A model generated the notes under the pieces. The model saw nothing but the letters and a program-made list of their open reading frames with translations. It did no database searches and was not told the DNA's origin. From Bagarius yarrelli (lineage: Eukaryota; Chordata; Actinopteri; Siluriformes; Sisoridae), in the NCBI GenBank assembly GCA_005784505.1, contig VCAZ01000038.1, forward strand, positions 685,001 through 749,000: a DNA stretch of 64,000 nt, in the 5' to 3' direction. Shown piece by piece: positions 1 through 11,804 of the stretch. Each line of letters starts with the position of its first letter. The first letter of the stretch is position 1. The position numbers and the translations under genes are program-made.

Positions 1-328
1 TGTGAGCGTTATTGTGTCATGTGATAGTTTGTGCTTGACTCCCTGTAACCCTGTGTAGGCGTAATAGTTAATTGGTTAAAATAATAAGAACAGGAAGTGT
101 TAAAGTGAATCTTTGAACAGAAGAATTGCATCTTTTATTAGCTTATGATGTCTATGTGTAGACAGAACAATCTATATTTCTTTAAAAAGGCGTAATTTTC
201 TTATTTTTTTTAAACAAAACTTATTTGCCTTAATTTGTGTTGAATGTTTTTCAATTTTTAATGATTGTTTTTTTCTATTTTTAATAATTGCACAAAATTT
301 AACTTAACTAACTAAATAATTACTTACA

Positions 329-542
329 TTCATCCATCGTCTATACCTGTCTATTTCTAATCAGGGTAACAGGGATCTGCTGAAGTCTATCCCAGCTGTC
401 ATTGGATGATAGGCAGGGGTCACCCTGGAAAGGTCACCAGTCCATCACAGGGCCACATACAGACAAACAACCACACACACTTACACTCACTAACAATGGG
501 CAATTTAGAATCAATCTAACATTCATGACTTTTGGAGGAAAA
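329..542 (-). mobile_element. V-SINE, 3' part
   Basis: Reverse copy: an ATCC remnant, then the complement of the L2-like tail (tctatcccagctgtcattgg, accctggaaaggtcaccagt, cacagggccacata). It ends near the V-domain at catgacttttggagg. The tRNA-like head is missing. Confidence 0.75.
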
Positions 543-933
543 CCTTTTATTAAATGTAATTAAAGAAGAAACTTAAACTTGTGTATTCTAACATAAAAGT
601 GAGCGAAACCATTCCAATTATACAAATTGAAGTAATTCACATTAAGGTTACTATAAGTCAGTACGCAAGGTATGGGTAAACGTACACACACTCAGGATCC
701 GGTGTGGAACGCAAACTTTTTTCATGACATTTTTATGAATACCAAATGACCCATGTTATAACCACCTGTATGAATACACGAGTCTGTTCTTATGTTTTAG
801 GATGGTGAAAATCCCTGACAGTTTTTTCTTCTAGTTGACATTTATATCAATCTTCTCCTAATTGCACAGAATAAAGACAGGAAGTGCAAAGAAATGATTT
901 GTCAGAGCTTAACACTAACAGTAAAGGGGAAGA

Positions 934-1082
934 GGAAGCACGGTGGTTAAGGTGTTGGACTGCTAATTGGGAGATCAGGGTTTCATTTCCAGAACCACCA
1001 AGGTACCACTGCTGGGGCCCCTGAGCAAGGCCCTAAGTCGCTCTGGGTTAAGGCGTCTGTCAGATGCTGTAATTGTAACTTT
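934..1082 (+). mobile_element. SINE-A (tRNA head, UnaL2-type tail)
   Basis: The head reads ggaagcacggtggttaaggt with a degenerate B box, the middle reads cactgctggggcccctgagc, and the tail has ctaagtcgctctgggttaag with the cgtctgtcagatgctgtaa end. The internal linker before the tail is deleted. Confidence 0.72.
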
Positions 1083-1087
1083 ATCTA

Positions 1088-1392
1088 AACATCTGGATCT
1101 AGTCAGTTGCCTAAAATAGATCTAGTCAGTTTTCAGAACTGAATTTAGTCAGTTTACAAAACGGAATCTAGTCAATTTCCAGAACTGGATCTAGTCATTT
1201 TCCTAAAATAGATCTAGTCAGTTCAGTCAGGTTCCAAAACGGAATCTATTCAGTTTCCAGAACTAGATATAGTCACAGATATAGTCAGTTTACAAAACGG
1301 AATCTAGTCAATTTCCAGAACTGGATCTAGTCATTTTCCAGAACTAGATCTAGTCTTTTTTTTTTTAAACTGGATCTAGTCATTTTCCAGAG
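1088..1392. repeat. 22-23-bp minisatellite (gatctagtca core)
   Basis: About 13 imperfect units of ggatctagtcattttccaga type, alternating with units carrying cctaaaatagatctagtca or tacaaaacggaatctagtca. It starts immediately after the SINE-A copy. Each unit holds the palindrome CTAG. Confidence 0.88.
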
Positions 1393-2104
1393 TCTGGTTA
1401 TCAAGCAGTATTCTTTGATACAACCTGAACAGTAAGAAAGAATAAATAGTAGAAAAGTTAAACCCTCAAGCTCAAAGAAGTGTCCAGATGGTCAGAAGGC
1501 AGGCAAAGTACCAAAAAGATTCTCAATCAGAACAGCAAGGCAGCAGGCAAGCAGAGACATATTTATCAAAGTAGCATGTACTCGAACAAAGGCTAGTCTG
1601 AGTCCAGAACAGCTGAACGGACAGAGTCAGTCAACAATACTCCTCCCGGGAATGAGGCTATGCCAGTGCTGGCCCCAATTATGAGTAAACTGAGGTAAAG
1701 GCACTGAGGCACTGTCAGGAACGCCTCAAGCAGTGAGCCATTGCACACGCACACACACACACACTGCTCTTAGCCTGTCACTAATGTAGGACTGTTAGCA
1801 CACACACAAAGCCAAGTGATATATCAGCATGTGTGTGTACACCTCACACTAGGGATGCAGCAGCCTGTCAAAGGGAAAGCTTTAAAGGTGGAAGTAGCGG
1901 AGTAGTGGACCTGAGCATGTCATCATTAACACAGCAGGGCTACCATTACAGTTTTAAAAATTGTGCTTTTATTACGATTTACATAAACTAAAAAAAGGCT
2001 CGGTTGAGGTCAGATTAAGTTTCAGCCTCACACAAAATGTCGGCTGTACATCTAATGTGTATGGCAAAAAAAAGTGCAAAGTAAAATCCATTCAGAATTT
2101 TTAA

Positions 2105-2400
2105 ATTCACACTGATTGGTTAGATTCTATTAGGTTACCATGTGTAACAATCTTTATTTTATTTTAAAAGCCTTAGGAAAAACCAGGTTCAGTCGGCGGG
2201 TCAGTTCTCCTCGGACCAGACAAACCAGCAGGTTATTCCATACTGCAGTAAAGTTTCTCCAGTGTCTTGTCTGGATGGCAGTCTAAAAGACAAGGTCATT
2301 ACTGGGAAACTGTCTCTAGGGCATACTGCCGCTTTAAGAGACCCTTAAGATCTGGCATGTACTGATCTCTCGTTCAGTTCAGACTAAGATAGGCTTGGAT
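2105..2400 (-). mobile_element. LINE 3'-end fragment
   Basis: Shares aggaaaaaccaggttcagtc and gacaaaccagcaggttattc with the copy at 16.4 kb. This resembles the complement of a LINE 3' region common in fish, of the type also seen forward at 18.4 kb. Confidence 0.5.
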
Positions 2401-2734
2401 TAGGGTGTTATGTAGCTCTCAAGATCCTCCCCAACTACAAATCAACTACAGAAATCCAGTGTTATTTGTCCACCATACACTGCTGAGCTGATGTAGGACC
2501 AGTTAAATATGCATCACATATTGTAATTCCTATTAGAATCAGCTAAACATGGGATTTTATTCTAATGTGGATTTTATAGTGTAGAAATACTCATTTGTTC
2601 TCAAATGAATGATCTATTACTAAATTATTAAAGTAAATAACCCCGTGAACTCAAATAAAATCAATTCAAGAAGCTTTAATTATCATTTTAACCATAAATA
2701 GCAGTTGCAGTATACAATGAGCTGAATCAACGTT

Positions 2735-3330
2735 TCTTCAGGACCCTGATGCTACATAAAACAACACACAACTACACAAAACAACTACGTAAAACAATAA
2801 CACAAAACAAAAACAAAAAACCTTCTATTAACGTCGATTGTGTGTGTCCATTCGGGGTCAATCTACTTCTGGGTGTTCTTCAGCCTGATGGCTTGGGGAA
2901 AGAAATTGTTACACCTTCAGGTTGTGGGGGCCCAAATGCTACGGTACATTCTACCCGAATGGTGAAAAACTGAATGTAAGGAGTGTTTGGGGTCGTCCAC
3001 AACGCTGTTGGCTTTGCAGATGCAGCGTGTGGTGTTCGTGATAGAGAGAAAGAGACTCCGGTAATATTCTCAGCTGTCCTAACTGATCTGAAATGGTGCA
3101 GTTCCCAAACCAGGGCAGTGATGCAGCTGTTCAGTAGAACATGGTCAGGACGAAGGGTGGGGGTGGTGGGCCTTTCTCCGCTTTTGCGAGACGTAGAGAC
3201 ATTGTAGGGCTTTCTTGCTGATGGAACTGGTGTTGAGCGACCAGGTGAGGTTCTTCGCCAAATGAACACCAAGGAACTTGGAGAATGGTCACTCTGTGCT
3301 CTTCTGAAATCATCTCTATAGCTTAGCCAG
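2735..3330 (-). pseudogene. LINE reverse transcriptase C-terminal fragment, decayed
   Basis: On the reverse strand, pieces in shifting frames recall the end of a fish Rex/L2/CR1-type ORF2: SCITALVWELHHF, RTAENITGVSFSLSRTPHAA, AKPTALWTTPNTPY and FAENLTWSLNTSSI-like residues near 3210-3270. Frameshifts and small deletions (for example around 3070-3170) break the frame. It is a dead copy within intron 2, opposite in direction to gria3. The clade assignment is from memory of protein style. Confidence 0.7.
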
Positions 3331-3439
3331 CAAACAGTGCACTAAGTGTTTTTTGAAGGATTAGAAACAATAAATTAGCCAGCTATCCCAAATTTTTATG
3401 GATAAAAAGCCTACTAAAAAGTCTTTTTTTCTAATACCT

Positions 3440-3592
3440 AGGAGTGTTGCTAAGGAGCAGGAGGGGTCTGTTCAGGGGGTTTAGAATAATTTTAAGAGCC
3501 CATGCACTTTGCAGGCCTCGAGAGATCTGTTTTATTAGTAGTTACAGCGTGGAATGGATGTTGTAGGGTCCAAAATTGCTAGCGGCATCCCT
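3440..3592. mobile_element. MITE-like copy (hAT type suspected)
   Basis: Shares attttaagagcccatgcact, gatctgttttattagtag and the aaaattgcta end with 59344-59510. Family members usually begin and end with a CAGGGGC-like inverted repeat; here the left end is degraded. Confidence 0.5.
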
Positions 3593-3718
3593 ACCTATCC
3601 CCATGGTTTGTATGAACTGTACAGTACAGATACACACATAGAAGTGGTTTTTATTGTTAGCCGTCCCAAAACGCTGCAAAGAACATGATTGTGTCCTTGT
3701 TTTTATAACTGCCTAAAT

Positions 3719-3722
3719 TCTT

Positions 3723-3753
<31 letters not shown>

Positions 3754-3757
3754 TTCT
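3719..3757. repeat. CT microsatellite at the exon 3 acceptor
   Basis: Nearly pure TC/TTTC repeat ending 13 nt before exon 3. It serves as the pyrimidine tract of the splice acceptor. Confidence 0.9.
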
Positions 3758-3770
3758 CCCCTGATTGCAG

Positions 3771-4010
3771 TCTGCTCTCAGTTCTCCAGAGGAGTCTACG
3801 CCATCTTCGGCTTCTATGACAAGAAGTCCATGAACACGCTGACCTCCTTCTGTGGTGCCCTCCACACTTCCTTTATCACGCCAAGTTATCCAATCGACTC
3901 CGACGTTCAGTTCGTCATCCAAATGCGCCCACCCCTAAAGGGGGCTGTCCTTAGTCTCCTGACCTATTATCGATGGGAGAAGTTTGTGTACCTATATGAC
4001 ACAGATAGAG
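3771..4010 (+). CDS. gria3: gria3 exon 3 (amino-terminal domain)
   Basis: A 240-nt exon. Its first two bases (tc) complete a codon begun in exon 2, and it ends with one base of a Gly codon finished in the next exon. It reads CSQFSRGVYAIFGFYDKKSM, then TLTSFCGALHTSFITPSYPI, a DVQFVIQMRP stretch and KFVYLYDTDRG. This is the bilobed LIVBP-like amino-terminal domain, which lies outside the cell and directs subunit assembly. The Ala-Leu-His-Thr-Ser and DVQF residues favour GluA3 over the other three subunits. The acceptor is ctgattgcag behind a long CT tract; the donor GTATGT is strong. Reading on past the donor meets a stop soon after 4060, so the exon end is clear. Confidence 0.97.
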
Positions 4011-4127
4011 GTATGTGTTTTCTCACATTTTATTCAAAATCTGTGAAAATAACAAAAAAAAACTAAATCAAATAATTATTATAACTGATTCGTTATTATT
4101 TAATGCTTTGCTACAATCATGGTAATT

Positions 4128-4420
4128 TAGTTTCAGGTCCGTAATCGCTGCAGAGGTCTTTCTGTGCGGAGTTTGCATGTTCTCCCTGTGTTTGTGTGGG
4201 TTTACTCCGGGTTCTCTAGTTTCCTCCCACAGTTCATTAACATGTATGTTAGATTGATTGGTGATTCTAAATTGTCCATAGGAGTGAGTATGACTGGTAT
4301 GTGTGGTTGTTTGTCTGTATGTGTCCCTTTCACTCAATGACAGCTGGGATAGACTTCAGATCTCCGTGATCCTGATTAGGAATAAGCAGGTATAGACAAG
4401 GATGCATAGATGGATGGATG
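4128..4420 (+). mobile_element. V-SINE
   Basis: The V-domain is clear (tctttctgtgcggagtttgc, then tactccgggttctctagttt). It is followed by gattggtgattctaaattg, the L2-like tail (tgacagctgggatagacttc) and ggtatagacaaggatg with ATGG units. The head is lost. Confidence 0.82.
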
Positions 4421-4695
4421 AGGGTTTGCAACAATCCATTTTGCAACAAACCAATCAGTTGTGAGACAGAAGATTTACCACTGCTTAAACTTTTATTGCA
4501 AACCAAACAAACCCAAAAATGGAAAGCAGTTGGATGGATGGATGGATGGATGGATGGATGGATGGATGGATGGATGGATGGATGAGGGTTTGCAAAAATC
4601 CATTTTGCAACAAACCAATCAGTTGTAAGACAGTAGATGTATCACTGCTTATACTTTTGTTGCACACCAAACAAACCCAAAAATGGAAAGCAGTT
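4421..4695. repeat. 111-bp direct duplication around an ATGG array
   Basis: The block 4421-4531 (agggtttgcaacaatccatt ... aaatggaaagcagt) recurs at 4585-4695 with a period of 164 and about 8 differences. The gap is an ATGG microsatellite continuing the tail of the V-SINE just upstream. Confidence 0.93.
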
Positions 4696-7337
4696 CCCAA
4701 TGACAGCGCTGGCATGCAAAGCCCGGAACAAGTAGTTGCTTCCGTATTTTTCAGTAACCTTCACAACACTATTTACCTTTTAATTCTTATACATGAATAG
4801 TTTCTACAGCATCTTAAACTCTGACTTGCTCATTACAAGTTTCATTTTCCTAACTATCAAATTGCTTCAAGTTGCATCACCCAATTTTCATTATTCTTTA
4901 GTTACACATGGTTACATTGACATTCTTCTGGAACTGTTTTCTTAAACCCAATTTAAATGTATTGTTCCTCAGTTATTCATTGATAACTTATCCAAAAAGC
5001 AGCGCAAATCTACAAAGTCCAAACCGTCTACCATGTCCTTGATGCGATAAAATTGTAGCAGAGTTCGAATTGAAAACATATCTCAGAAAAAAAGTGGAGA
5101 CTGTGTCAGTACCTAGACTCCATGTGCCTTTTTATAGCACAGTGTCTGACTCCAATTAGCCTTTCGACAAAGTCAGTCTCTTCTTTTTTAAACCAAGACT
5201 CTGAATGTATAAATTGGGTTCGTTTTTCAAAAGAACGAGTGCTCTTTTTGTGTCATCGGTTCAAACTGAATGTGTTTAAATATGACTAATGCTGTATTTC
5301 CTGCAATTCTAAAGGGTTCACAAACTTTTTCCTTGCAAGTTAGTGTATAGGGGACGTGTAAGAGCGTGATAAGAGTAAGGAAATGCTAGATCAGGTCTGG
5401 TTCTATTAGCGAACACGTCATCGCTGGATGAGACACGCCGTAAATACTTTGTTTGTTAGCACACATGTTCTGCTGTATTATGCAGAATACGACATGCGCA
5501 ATTCATCCAAAATGCGACACGGTGTAATACCAGTCACCATTGAAACATATTCACACATTTATTTATTTATTTATTTATAGAGCCAATTTTTGATGCCAAT
5601 CTTCTTATCTAGGTTTTTTTGACCAGTAAGAAACCAGAGAACCTGAGGGAAACCCACATGACCATGGAGAGAACATGTGGTACACTTAATCTAAGAGTTG
5701 GCAGTATTTACTATATCTAATATTGACATACTGCCAAAAACAGCATCTGTGTAACATATGAAGATTTTTTATTTTTTTTTTTTCAATCGTTAAGCATCAT
5801 TAAACACAGAACCGGCGCCAGACCATAACTAACAGGTGGGGCATGTGGATTCCAATGAGGGGGCACACAATCAGCAACAATAACTAGCAAAAACAAGGCA
5901 AATAAACGACTATACGGTGCAAAGCGTGCTCATACAACCGCTACAGACCGTCAGCTAATTTTTCTGTAAAGTAAACATGACGATCCCAAATTTAAATCAA
6001 TATCACTAAAATCAAGTCGCAACAAAACAGATTGACAATTATATGCTGTAATAACATTTTATTAGCCAGGAGTCAAATTTAAAGTTACGGAAATTGAATA
6101 AAGGCATAATTTACCTTTTTAAGAAAGTGTACACATCGAAATGCGTAAAAAAAAAAAAAAAAAAAAAAGGGCCACAAAATTCTAAAAAGATAGAATAAAT
6201 AATTTTTAAAATTATTATCCATCTGGAACAATTAATATAGACTTAAAGGAGCTTTACAGTGTTATCCTGCCGAATGATGAAACCTGCATGACACACTGAG
6301 GTTATAAATGATACATTCTTCATTAATCTAGTCATGTGGGAATAAATGATCATTGTGTTCATTTTATTTTAAGTTAATCCAACCAGAGACTTTTAACAGG
6401 ACAATAGCTGATGCAATACTTCACCACATGGATTACAGAGAAAGAAACGAATTCCTAACACCTTCCATTAGCATTTAGAAGAGCAAAAAAATCTCTCTGA
6501 TACCTTCTGCCTGGAGACACCTGCCAATAGGGCATGATGTTTGTTTTCTCATCATTTCGAGGACTCGAACTCTTGCGAACCCTTTGGGACACCTTGGCAA
6601 TGATTCTCTCGTCTCCCTGGACAGCAAAAGAAGAAGTAGGACAAGTCAGTGCTCATAACATCTGCGCTGTCTTTATGTGTCAACACGACAGTCTGTGTTG
6701 TAGCTCAACCTTGGCATGCTGTTTAAGCAGTCGTTCGCCCATAAAGGAAAACACCATCATTCTTTCTTTAAATTAAGCAATTCATTAGACTCGAGTGCTT
6801 TAGGTTAAAAAACACAGCTTTCGTATCGCTTTTTAATTAATGGTGGACATGTGGCAGGTCTAAGAATTGCTTGGAAAGCATTAGCACGACTATGCGAAAG
6901 CTGGTTACTTTAGCATTAAAGCAATGATGGTACATAACAATTATCCAGTCCACGTTCACTACAAGTTGCGATATTTGTCAGTGAGTGCTGATTTGAAATA
7001 TCTTACTCCTGTAACTAACCATTCCTTCGACATTAATTTCTGAATAATTCATAGCAGCCACTCGGTATCACAGATGGAACCCAAACATCCGAATGAAATG
7101 CACATTCAGCGATGTAGCATGAAGCTCATTTTCTACTTGGCGTCATGCCAATACAACAGGTTTTGTTCTCCTTCTAGCCATCTTTGATGGCAGGATAGGA
7201 TGTGATCATGCTTGAAAGGCTTCATCATGTCCTCATGTTGACCTTTGGGCTATTTATTTGATCTTCACACTCTTACACTCTTATCTGTTCGCATGTTCCC
7301 GTATGTCATTTCATTTCAGTTATTAACTTTCTATATA

Positions 7338-7505
7338 GCATTTGGTAGTCTTTTTCATCCAAAGCGACTCTTTTATACAACTGAGCAATTAAGGGTTGAG
7401 GGCCTTGCTCCGGGGCCCAACAGTGGTAACTTGGTGGTGCTGGAAATCGAACCCCGATCTTCTGATTAACAGTCCAACGCATTAACCACTGAACTACCAC
7501 CTCCC
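7338..7505 (-). mobile_element. SINE-A
   Basis: Reverse copy: gcatttggtag, caactgagcaattaagggtt, ccttgctccggggcccaaca, ggaaatcgaaccccgatc (complement of a B box) and accactgaactaccacctcc (complement of the head). Confidence 0.82.
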
Positions 7506-7661
7506 ACAGGGCAGAAGATTTAATTAGATTTAATTAAACACTTAAAAGTGGTGATGAACAAAATTTGTGGGAAGTATTGTGGCTTAGTGCATCTGTCAAA
7601 ACCCGGTTTTGAGCTCAGGTCAACACTGTGACATTCTACCTACCAAACCAAGTAAAGGTAG

Positions 7662-7885
7662 GACAATGCTGGTTGTGGGATGGAGTTGTTAATTGGAAGA
7701 CTAGTGTTCAAGCCCCACCACCGCCAGTCCGTCACTGTTGGATCCTTGAGCAAGACCCTTAACCCTTCCTGCTCCGGGGGGCGCTTTATCATAGCTGACC
7801 CTGCACTCTGACCCCAACTTACTAAGCTGGGATATGCAAAAAAACAAATTTCACTGTGTTAATGTGACGTATAAATACTTTTACA
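7662..7885 (+). mobile_element. SINE-B (SINE-A-like body, different tail)
   Basis: The head with gtgttcaagccccaccaccg (B-box region) and the middle tcactgttggatccttgagc resemble SINE-A. The tail is different: ggcgctttatcatagctgac, accccaacttactaagctgg, aaatttcactgtgttaatgt. Confidence 0.72.
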
Positions 7886-8949
7886 TTACTTTTTTTTTTG
7901 TAGAGTGTAGGTGGAAGGAAGTAGCATAACATTTTCATTATTTTCTGCTAAAATGAACAAAACGACTCAAAAAAGATCTGTTTATTTTGCTGAACGACAT
8001 CTAAAAGGTCAGAGTCTGTAAAATGAGCTGAACTTTTCATCACTAACGCCTGTAATAATTCCGGTTTAAAAGATTATTATTACATTTTGAACTGAACATT
8101 CTGATTGGACAAACACTTTTTTTGCCAAATGGACCTTTTTATTACCTGGGATATGTTCGGAACAGAAAAGCAGAAGTCTGATTATTTTCTACCTATACAC
8201 TATAAAAATAGGAAAACGAGCAGGAAACAGGAAGTACATGAGTCTAGACCAGATCAGCACTGATATTTAATTTTTTATTGAGACATAAATGAGGTAAAAA
8301 AGAAATTTATTATATTTTAAAAAAAAAAAGGATGGACATTGTAGAACTGTAGAATTTTACTATTACTTATTTCATTTTTATGAATAAAGATATTATTGTA
8401 AGAATTTAAGACATAATCACAAGTTAATTTTAGTTCCAGGTCCTAAAACGTGCTGAATTTAATAAAGAGTTCTGTGAGTAAACCATGTGTCTTATTTGAT
8501 GTTGCTTGAGTTTGTAGGTTAAGATGAGGTTGAATTCCAGTGGCGAGAACAGAACTGCTGCTGAGAAGAATCTGTCAGGATGTAAAAGAAAGCGCACAGA
8601 CTCATGAGCTTGAACTGCAAAATTTTAAAACACCTTCAAGCATCACTTTGATATGATTACTGCATCTCTCGTCGTTTTTTATTTCCACCAGAACCACCAG
8701 CGGTTATCTTTCTACAACAGATGGAAATGCTGTTGTGAACACATTTGCATCATAAAAATAAACCTTTTTTTTTTTTAATATAAGAATTTTGGTCTGGTTG
8801 TGAAATTAATTAAAGAAGGGAAAATTGTTTATTAAAGACAGGGAAGGTCATTTATTCCAAAAACATTTTGGGGTTTGTTGGTTTAAAGTCTCTTCACATC
8901 CTGATATCAGTCATTAGTTTATTTACTATTAATGTATTTTCTAAAGAAG

Positions 8950-9960
8950 TGAGTACAGGCGGGTTGGAATGGGTGGAGAAACGTGTCAGGAGTGATGTGT
9001 GACAGGAGAATCAAGCTAGAATCAAGGGGAAGGTGTACAAGACAGTGGTGAGACCAGCTATGATGTCTGGTTTAGAGACAGTGGTGAGACCAGCTATGAT
9101 GTCTGGTTTAGAGACAGTGGTGAGACCAGCTATGATGTCTGGTTTAGAGACAGTGGTAATACCAACTATGATGGATGGTTAAGAGACAGTGGTGAGACCA
9201 GCTATGATGTGAGACCAGCTAGTTTAGAGACAGTGGTGAGACCAGCTATGATGTCTGGTTTAGAGACAGTGGTGAGGACCAGCTATGATGTCTGGTTTAG
9301 ACAGACAGTGGTAAGACAGTAATACCAGCTATGATGGATGGTTTAAGAGACAGTGGTGAGAGCAGCTATGATGTCTGGTTTAGAGACAGTGGTGAGACCA
9401 GCTATGATGTATGGTTTAGAGACAGTGGTGAGACCAGCTATGATGTCTGGTTTAGAGACAGTGGTGAGACCAGCTATGATGTCTGGTTTAGAGACAGTGG
9501 TGAGACCAGCTATGATGTCTGGTTTAGAGACAGTGGTGAGACCAGCTATGATGTCTGGTTTAGAGACAGTGGTAATACCAACTATGATGGATGGTTAAGA
9601 GACAGTGGCGCTGAGGAAGAGACTGGTGGCAGAGCTGAAAGTAGCAGAGCTGAAGATGTTGAGGTTTTCTTTGGAAGGGACGAGGTTGGACAGGATTAGG
9701 AACAAGTTCATCAGGGGAACGGCTCATGTTAGATGTTTTTGGGGAGAAAGTCAGGGAAGCCAGGTTAAGGTGTTTTGGACATGTACAGAGGAGGGATAGT
9801 GAATATATCGGTAGGAGGATGTTAGAAATGAAGCTACCAGGCAGAAGGCAAAGAGGAAGACCAATAAGAAGGTATAGGGATGCGATAAACGAGGACATCA
9901 AGTTAGTGGGTGTGAGTGAAGAGGATGTAGAGAATAGGGTTAGAAAACAGCCGAAAGGTC
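8950..9960 (+). pseudogene. LINE ORF2 C-terminal fragment (RTE-like), split by a minisatellite
   Basis: Upstream residues VQAGWNGWRNVSGVMCDRRI (about 8952-9012) and KVYKTVVRPAMM run into the 36-bp array. After it come AELKVAELKMLRFSL, RLDRIRNKFIRGTAHV, FGEKVREARLRCFGHVQRRD, YIGRRMLEMKLPGRRQRGRP and VGVSEEDVENRVR. This is the typical end of a fish non-LTR ORF2, probably RTE-like. It needs at least two frameshifts, so it is dead. A reverse piece of the same family lies at 30.5 kb. Confidence 0.78.
9041..9609. repeat. 36-bp minisatellite inside the LINE fragment
   Basis: About 15-16 units of gacagtggtgagaccagcta + tgatgtctggttta (+ ga). A variant unit with gtaataccaactatgatgga recurs at about 9154 and 9572, and in changed form at about 9320, giving a higher-order pattern. 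The unit is a multiple of three and stays open in two frames (VRPAMMSGLETV and DSGETSYDVWFR). Confidence 0.93.
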
Positions 9961-10126
9961 TTTCCTACATGTCTGTCAACATATTTATTTGCGCACCTCG
10001 TTCACGCAGACAGGATATGTGATCAGCCACGGTTGCCAGGTTGGGAATTATCCCGTCCATTTAGGCAGTTTTGAATTTGATTGTGTAGGTACAAAATTTG
10101 GAATCAGATTGGCGGTTTTAACACGT

Positions 10127-10302
10127 ACATTTCCAGCATTTGGCGGACATTTTCGTCCAAAGCGACTCTTTTATACAACTGAGCAATTGGAGGTTAAGGG
10201 TCTTGCTCAGGGGCCCAACCGTGGCAATTTATTGGTGCTGGAAATCAAACCCAGATCATCCAATTAGCAGTCCAACACCTTAACCACTGGGCTACCACTT
10301 TC
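10127..10302 (-). mobile_element. SINE-A
   Basis: Reverse copy: catttggcggacattttcgt, tatacaactgagcaattgga, cttgctcaggggcccaaccg, gctggaaatcaaacccagat and accactgggctaccactttc. Confidence 0.82.
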
Positions 10303-10945
10303 TCTATTTATGTTTTGATGCGTTTAAAACATCAGGCACTCAGTTTTAAAAAAGAGCCATTAATGTTGTGAGGACCGTGTGTTCAGTTGCTGTAGAGCTC
10401 CGCCGTGTCCTCTCTTTCAGCTCACTAGGGTTCTTTGAGATAATGTGGGGCTTATTAGATTAGACAAAGGTGAGATTTTACCAGCACTGCATGTAATTTA
10501 GGGCGGTACTGGCTGGGTTTCATGTAGAGCCTTCACTCAAAGGTCACCTCTGTCATCACAGTCTTCTTTTTTTTTTTACAAAATCTTGAAGGAAATGCAT
10601 TTATTACCATATAATATGCATGGCATTGCATTTCAATTACATTCCGGCACTGTGATGTGTTTTGATTCATTTCGATGACAGGGTTTAGAGTGTGTAAGCA
10701 ATGACAACTGTAATGACAACTAAATGATTTATCAGCGTGGTAGGACGAAGAGCGTAGCTTAGCATAGCAGCAATACAAGGGCTTACATATAAGAATTTAA
10801 ACTAGACGTTACAGAAAAACAATCTTCTTTAGTTATAAAGTCGATTATTCTATTTATTTAAAAAATGTCCCTAAGCGTTATGCCTTGTTTACTATCGGAG
10901 TTTACAATTTTTAATTTATTTATAACCAACACATGATGCTTATTT

Positions 10946-11437
10946 AACCATCCATTCATTTGTCCAAGGACACTTAACAGCACACTTACATAATCCACCT
11001 ATCCAACCATCCATCCATCTATCCATCCATCCATTCATTTGATCGAGGACAAATAACAGCACATTTACATAATCCATCCATCCATCTTTCCATACATCCA
11101 TTCATTTAACAAAAAAAACTTGACAGCACACTTACATAATCCAACCATCCACCCATTCATCCATCCACCTGTCCAACTATCCACATCTATCCATTGTCTA
11201 TACCCGCTTATAGAGGTCACGGTCAGGGTCACTGGGATCTGCTAAAATCTATCCCAGCTGTCATTTATATTTTGATGCGTTTAAAACATCAGCGAAAAGC
11301 AGTCTATCACAGGGCCACATACAGTCAAACAAACACACACACACACACACACACACTCCTATGGACAATTTAAAATCACCGATCAAGATAACATACATGT
11401 TTTTGGACTGTAGAAGGAAAACGGAGTACCCGAAGTA
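10946..11437 (-). mobile_element. V-SINE with expanded ATCC tail and a filler insertion
   Basis: An ATCC-rich stretch with two ~75-bp sub-repeats (cacttacataatcca type) is followed by the complement of the L2-like tail (cattgtctatacccgcttat, tctatcccagctgtcattta) and catacatgtttttggactgt of the V-domain end. Between 11262 and 11291 normal SINE sequence is replaced by unrelated bases. Confidence 0.75.
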
Positions 11438-11804
11438 ATTTTACCATATCAATGATTATCTTCAGCTTATTCAATATCGGGTAGAATTTTTCCCCCAGTT
11501 CCTGTTAAAAACAAAGCTGTGGACCTGGAAAAGGATTCAAAGCAAATACTGATGCACTTCACTTGACATCTCGTCACTCTGGCACTTGTTTCAAAGTGAT
11601 GACTCTGTCATGGGACTGGGACCAGAGTAACTGGATCATGCCTCTGAAGGCTTCCGACAGTTTAAAGTCTATAAAGCACCACTATCACGTTGGATAAAAA
11701 GACGTGTTAAATGTCGTGTCTCACTGTGTACCATGTGGGAATAGGTTATTTAGAGGGAGATGCACTTCAAATAACAAGTTTCACCCATTAATTTAATTTG
11801 ATAT

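Larger units (their letters stand above)
1..3770 (+). other. gria3: gria3 intron 2, 3' part
   Basis: No exon 2 is visible, so the window appears to start inside the intron before exon 3. Contents: a reverse V-SINE, a SINE-A copy, a minisatellite, reverse LINE pieces, a MITE-like copy, then a CT tract leading into the exon 3 acceptor. The stretches 543-933 and about 1393-2104 hold only AT-rich sequence and a short CA run near 1744; I recognise no gene there. Confidence 0.75.

Noticed and set aside
9331..9699. 122-codon open frame with 12-residue repeats, which might look like a repeat protein
   Set aside because: The repeat is a minisatellite within a dead LINE copy; the open frame follows from the 36-nt unit length.
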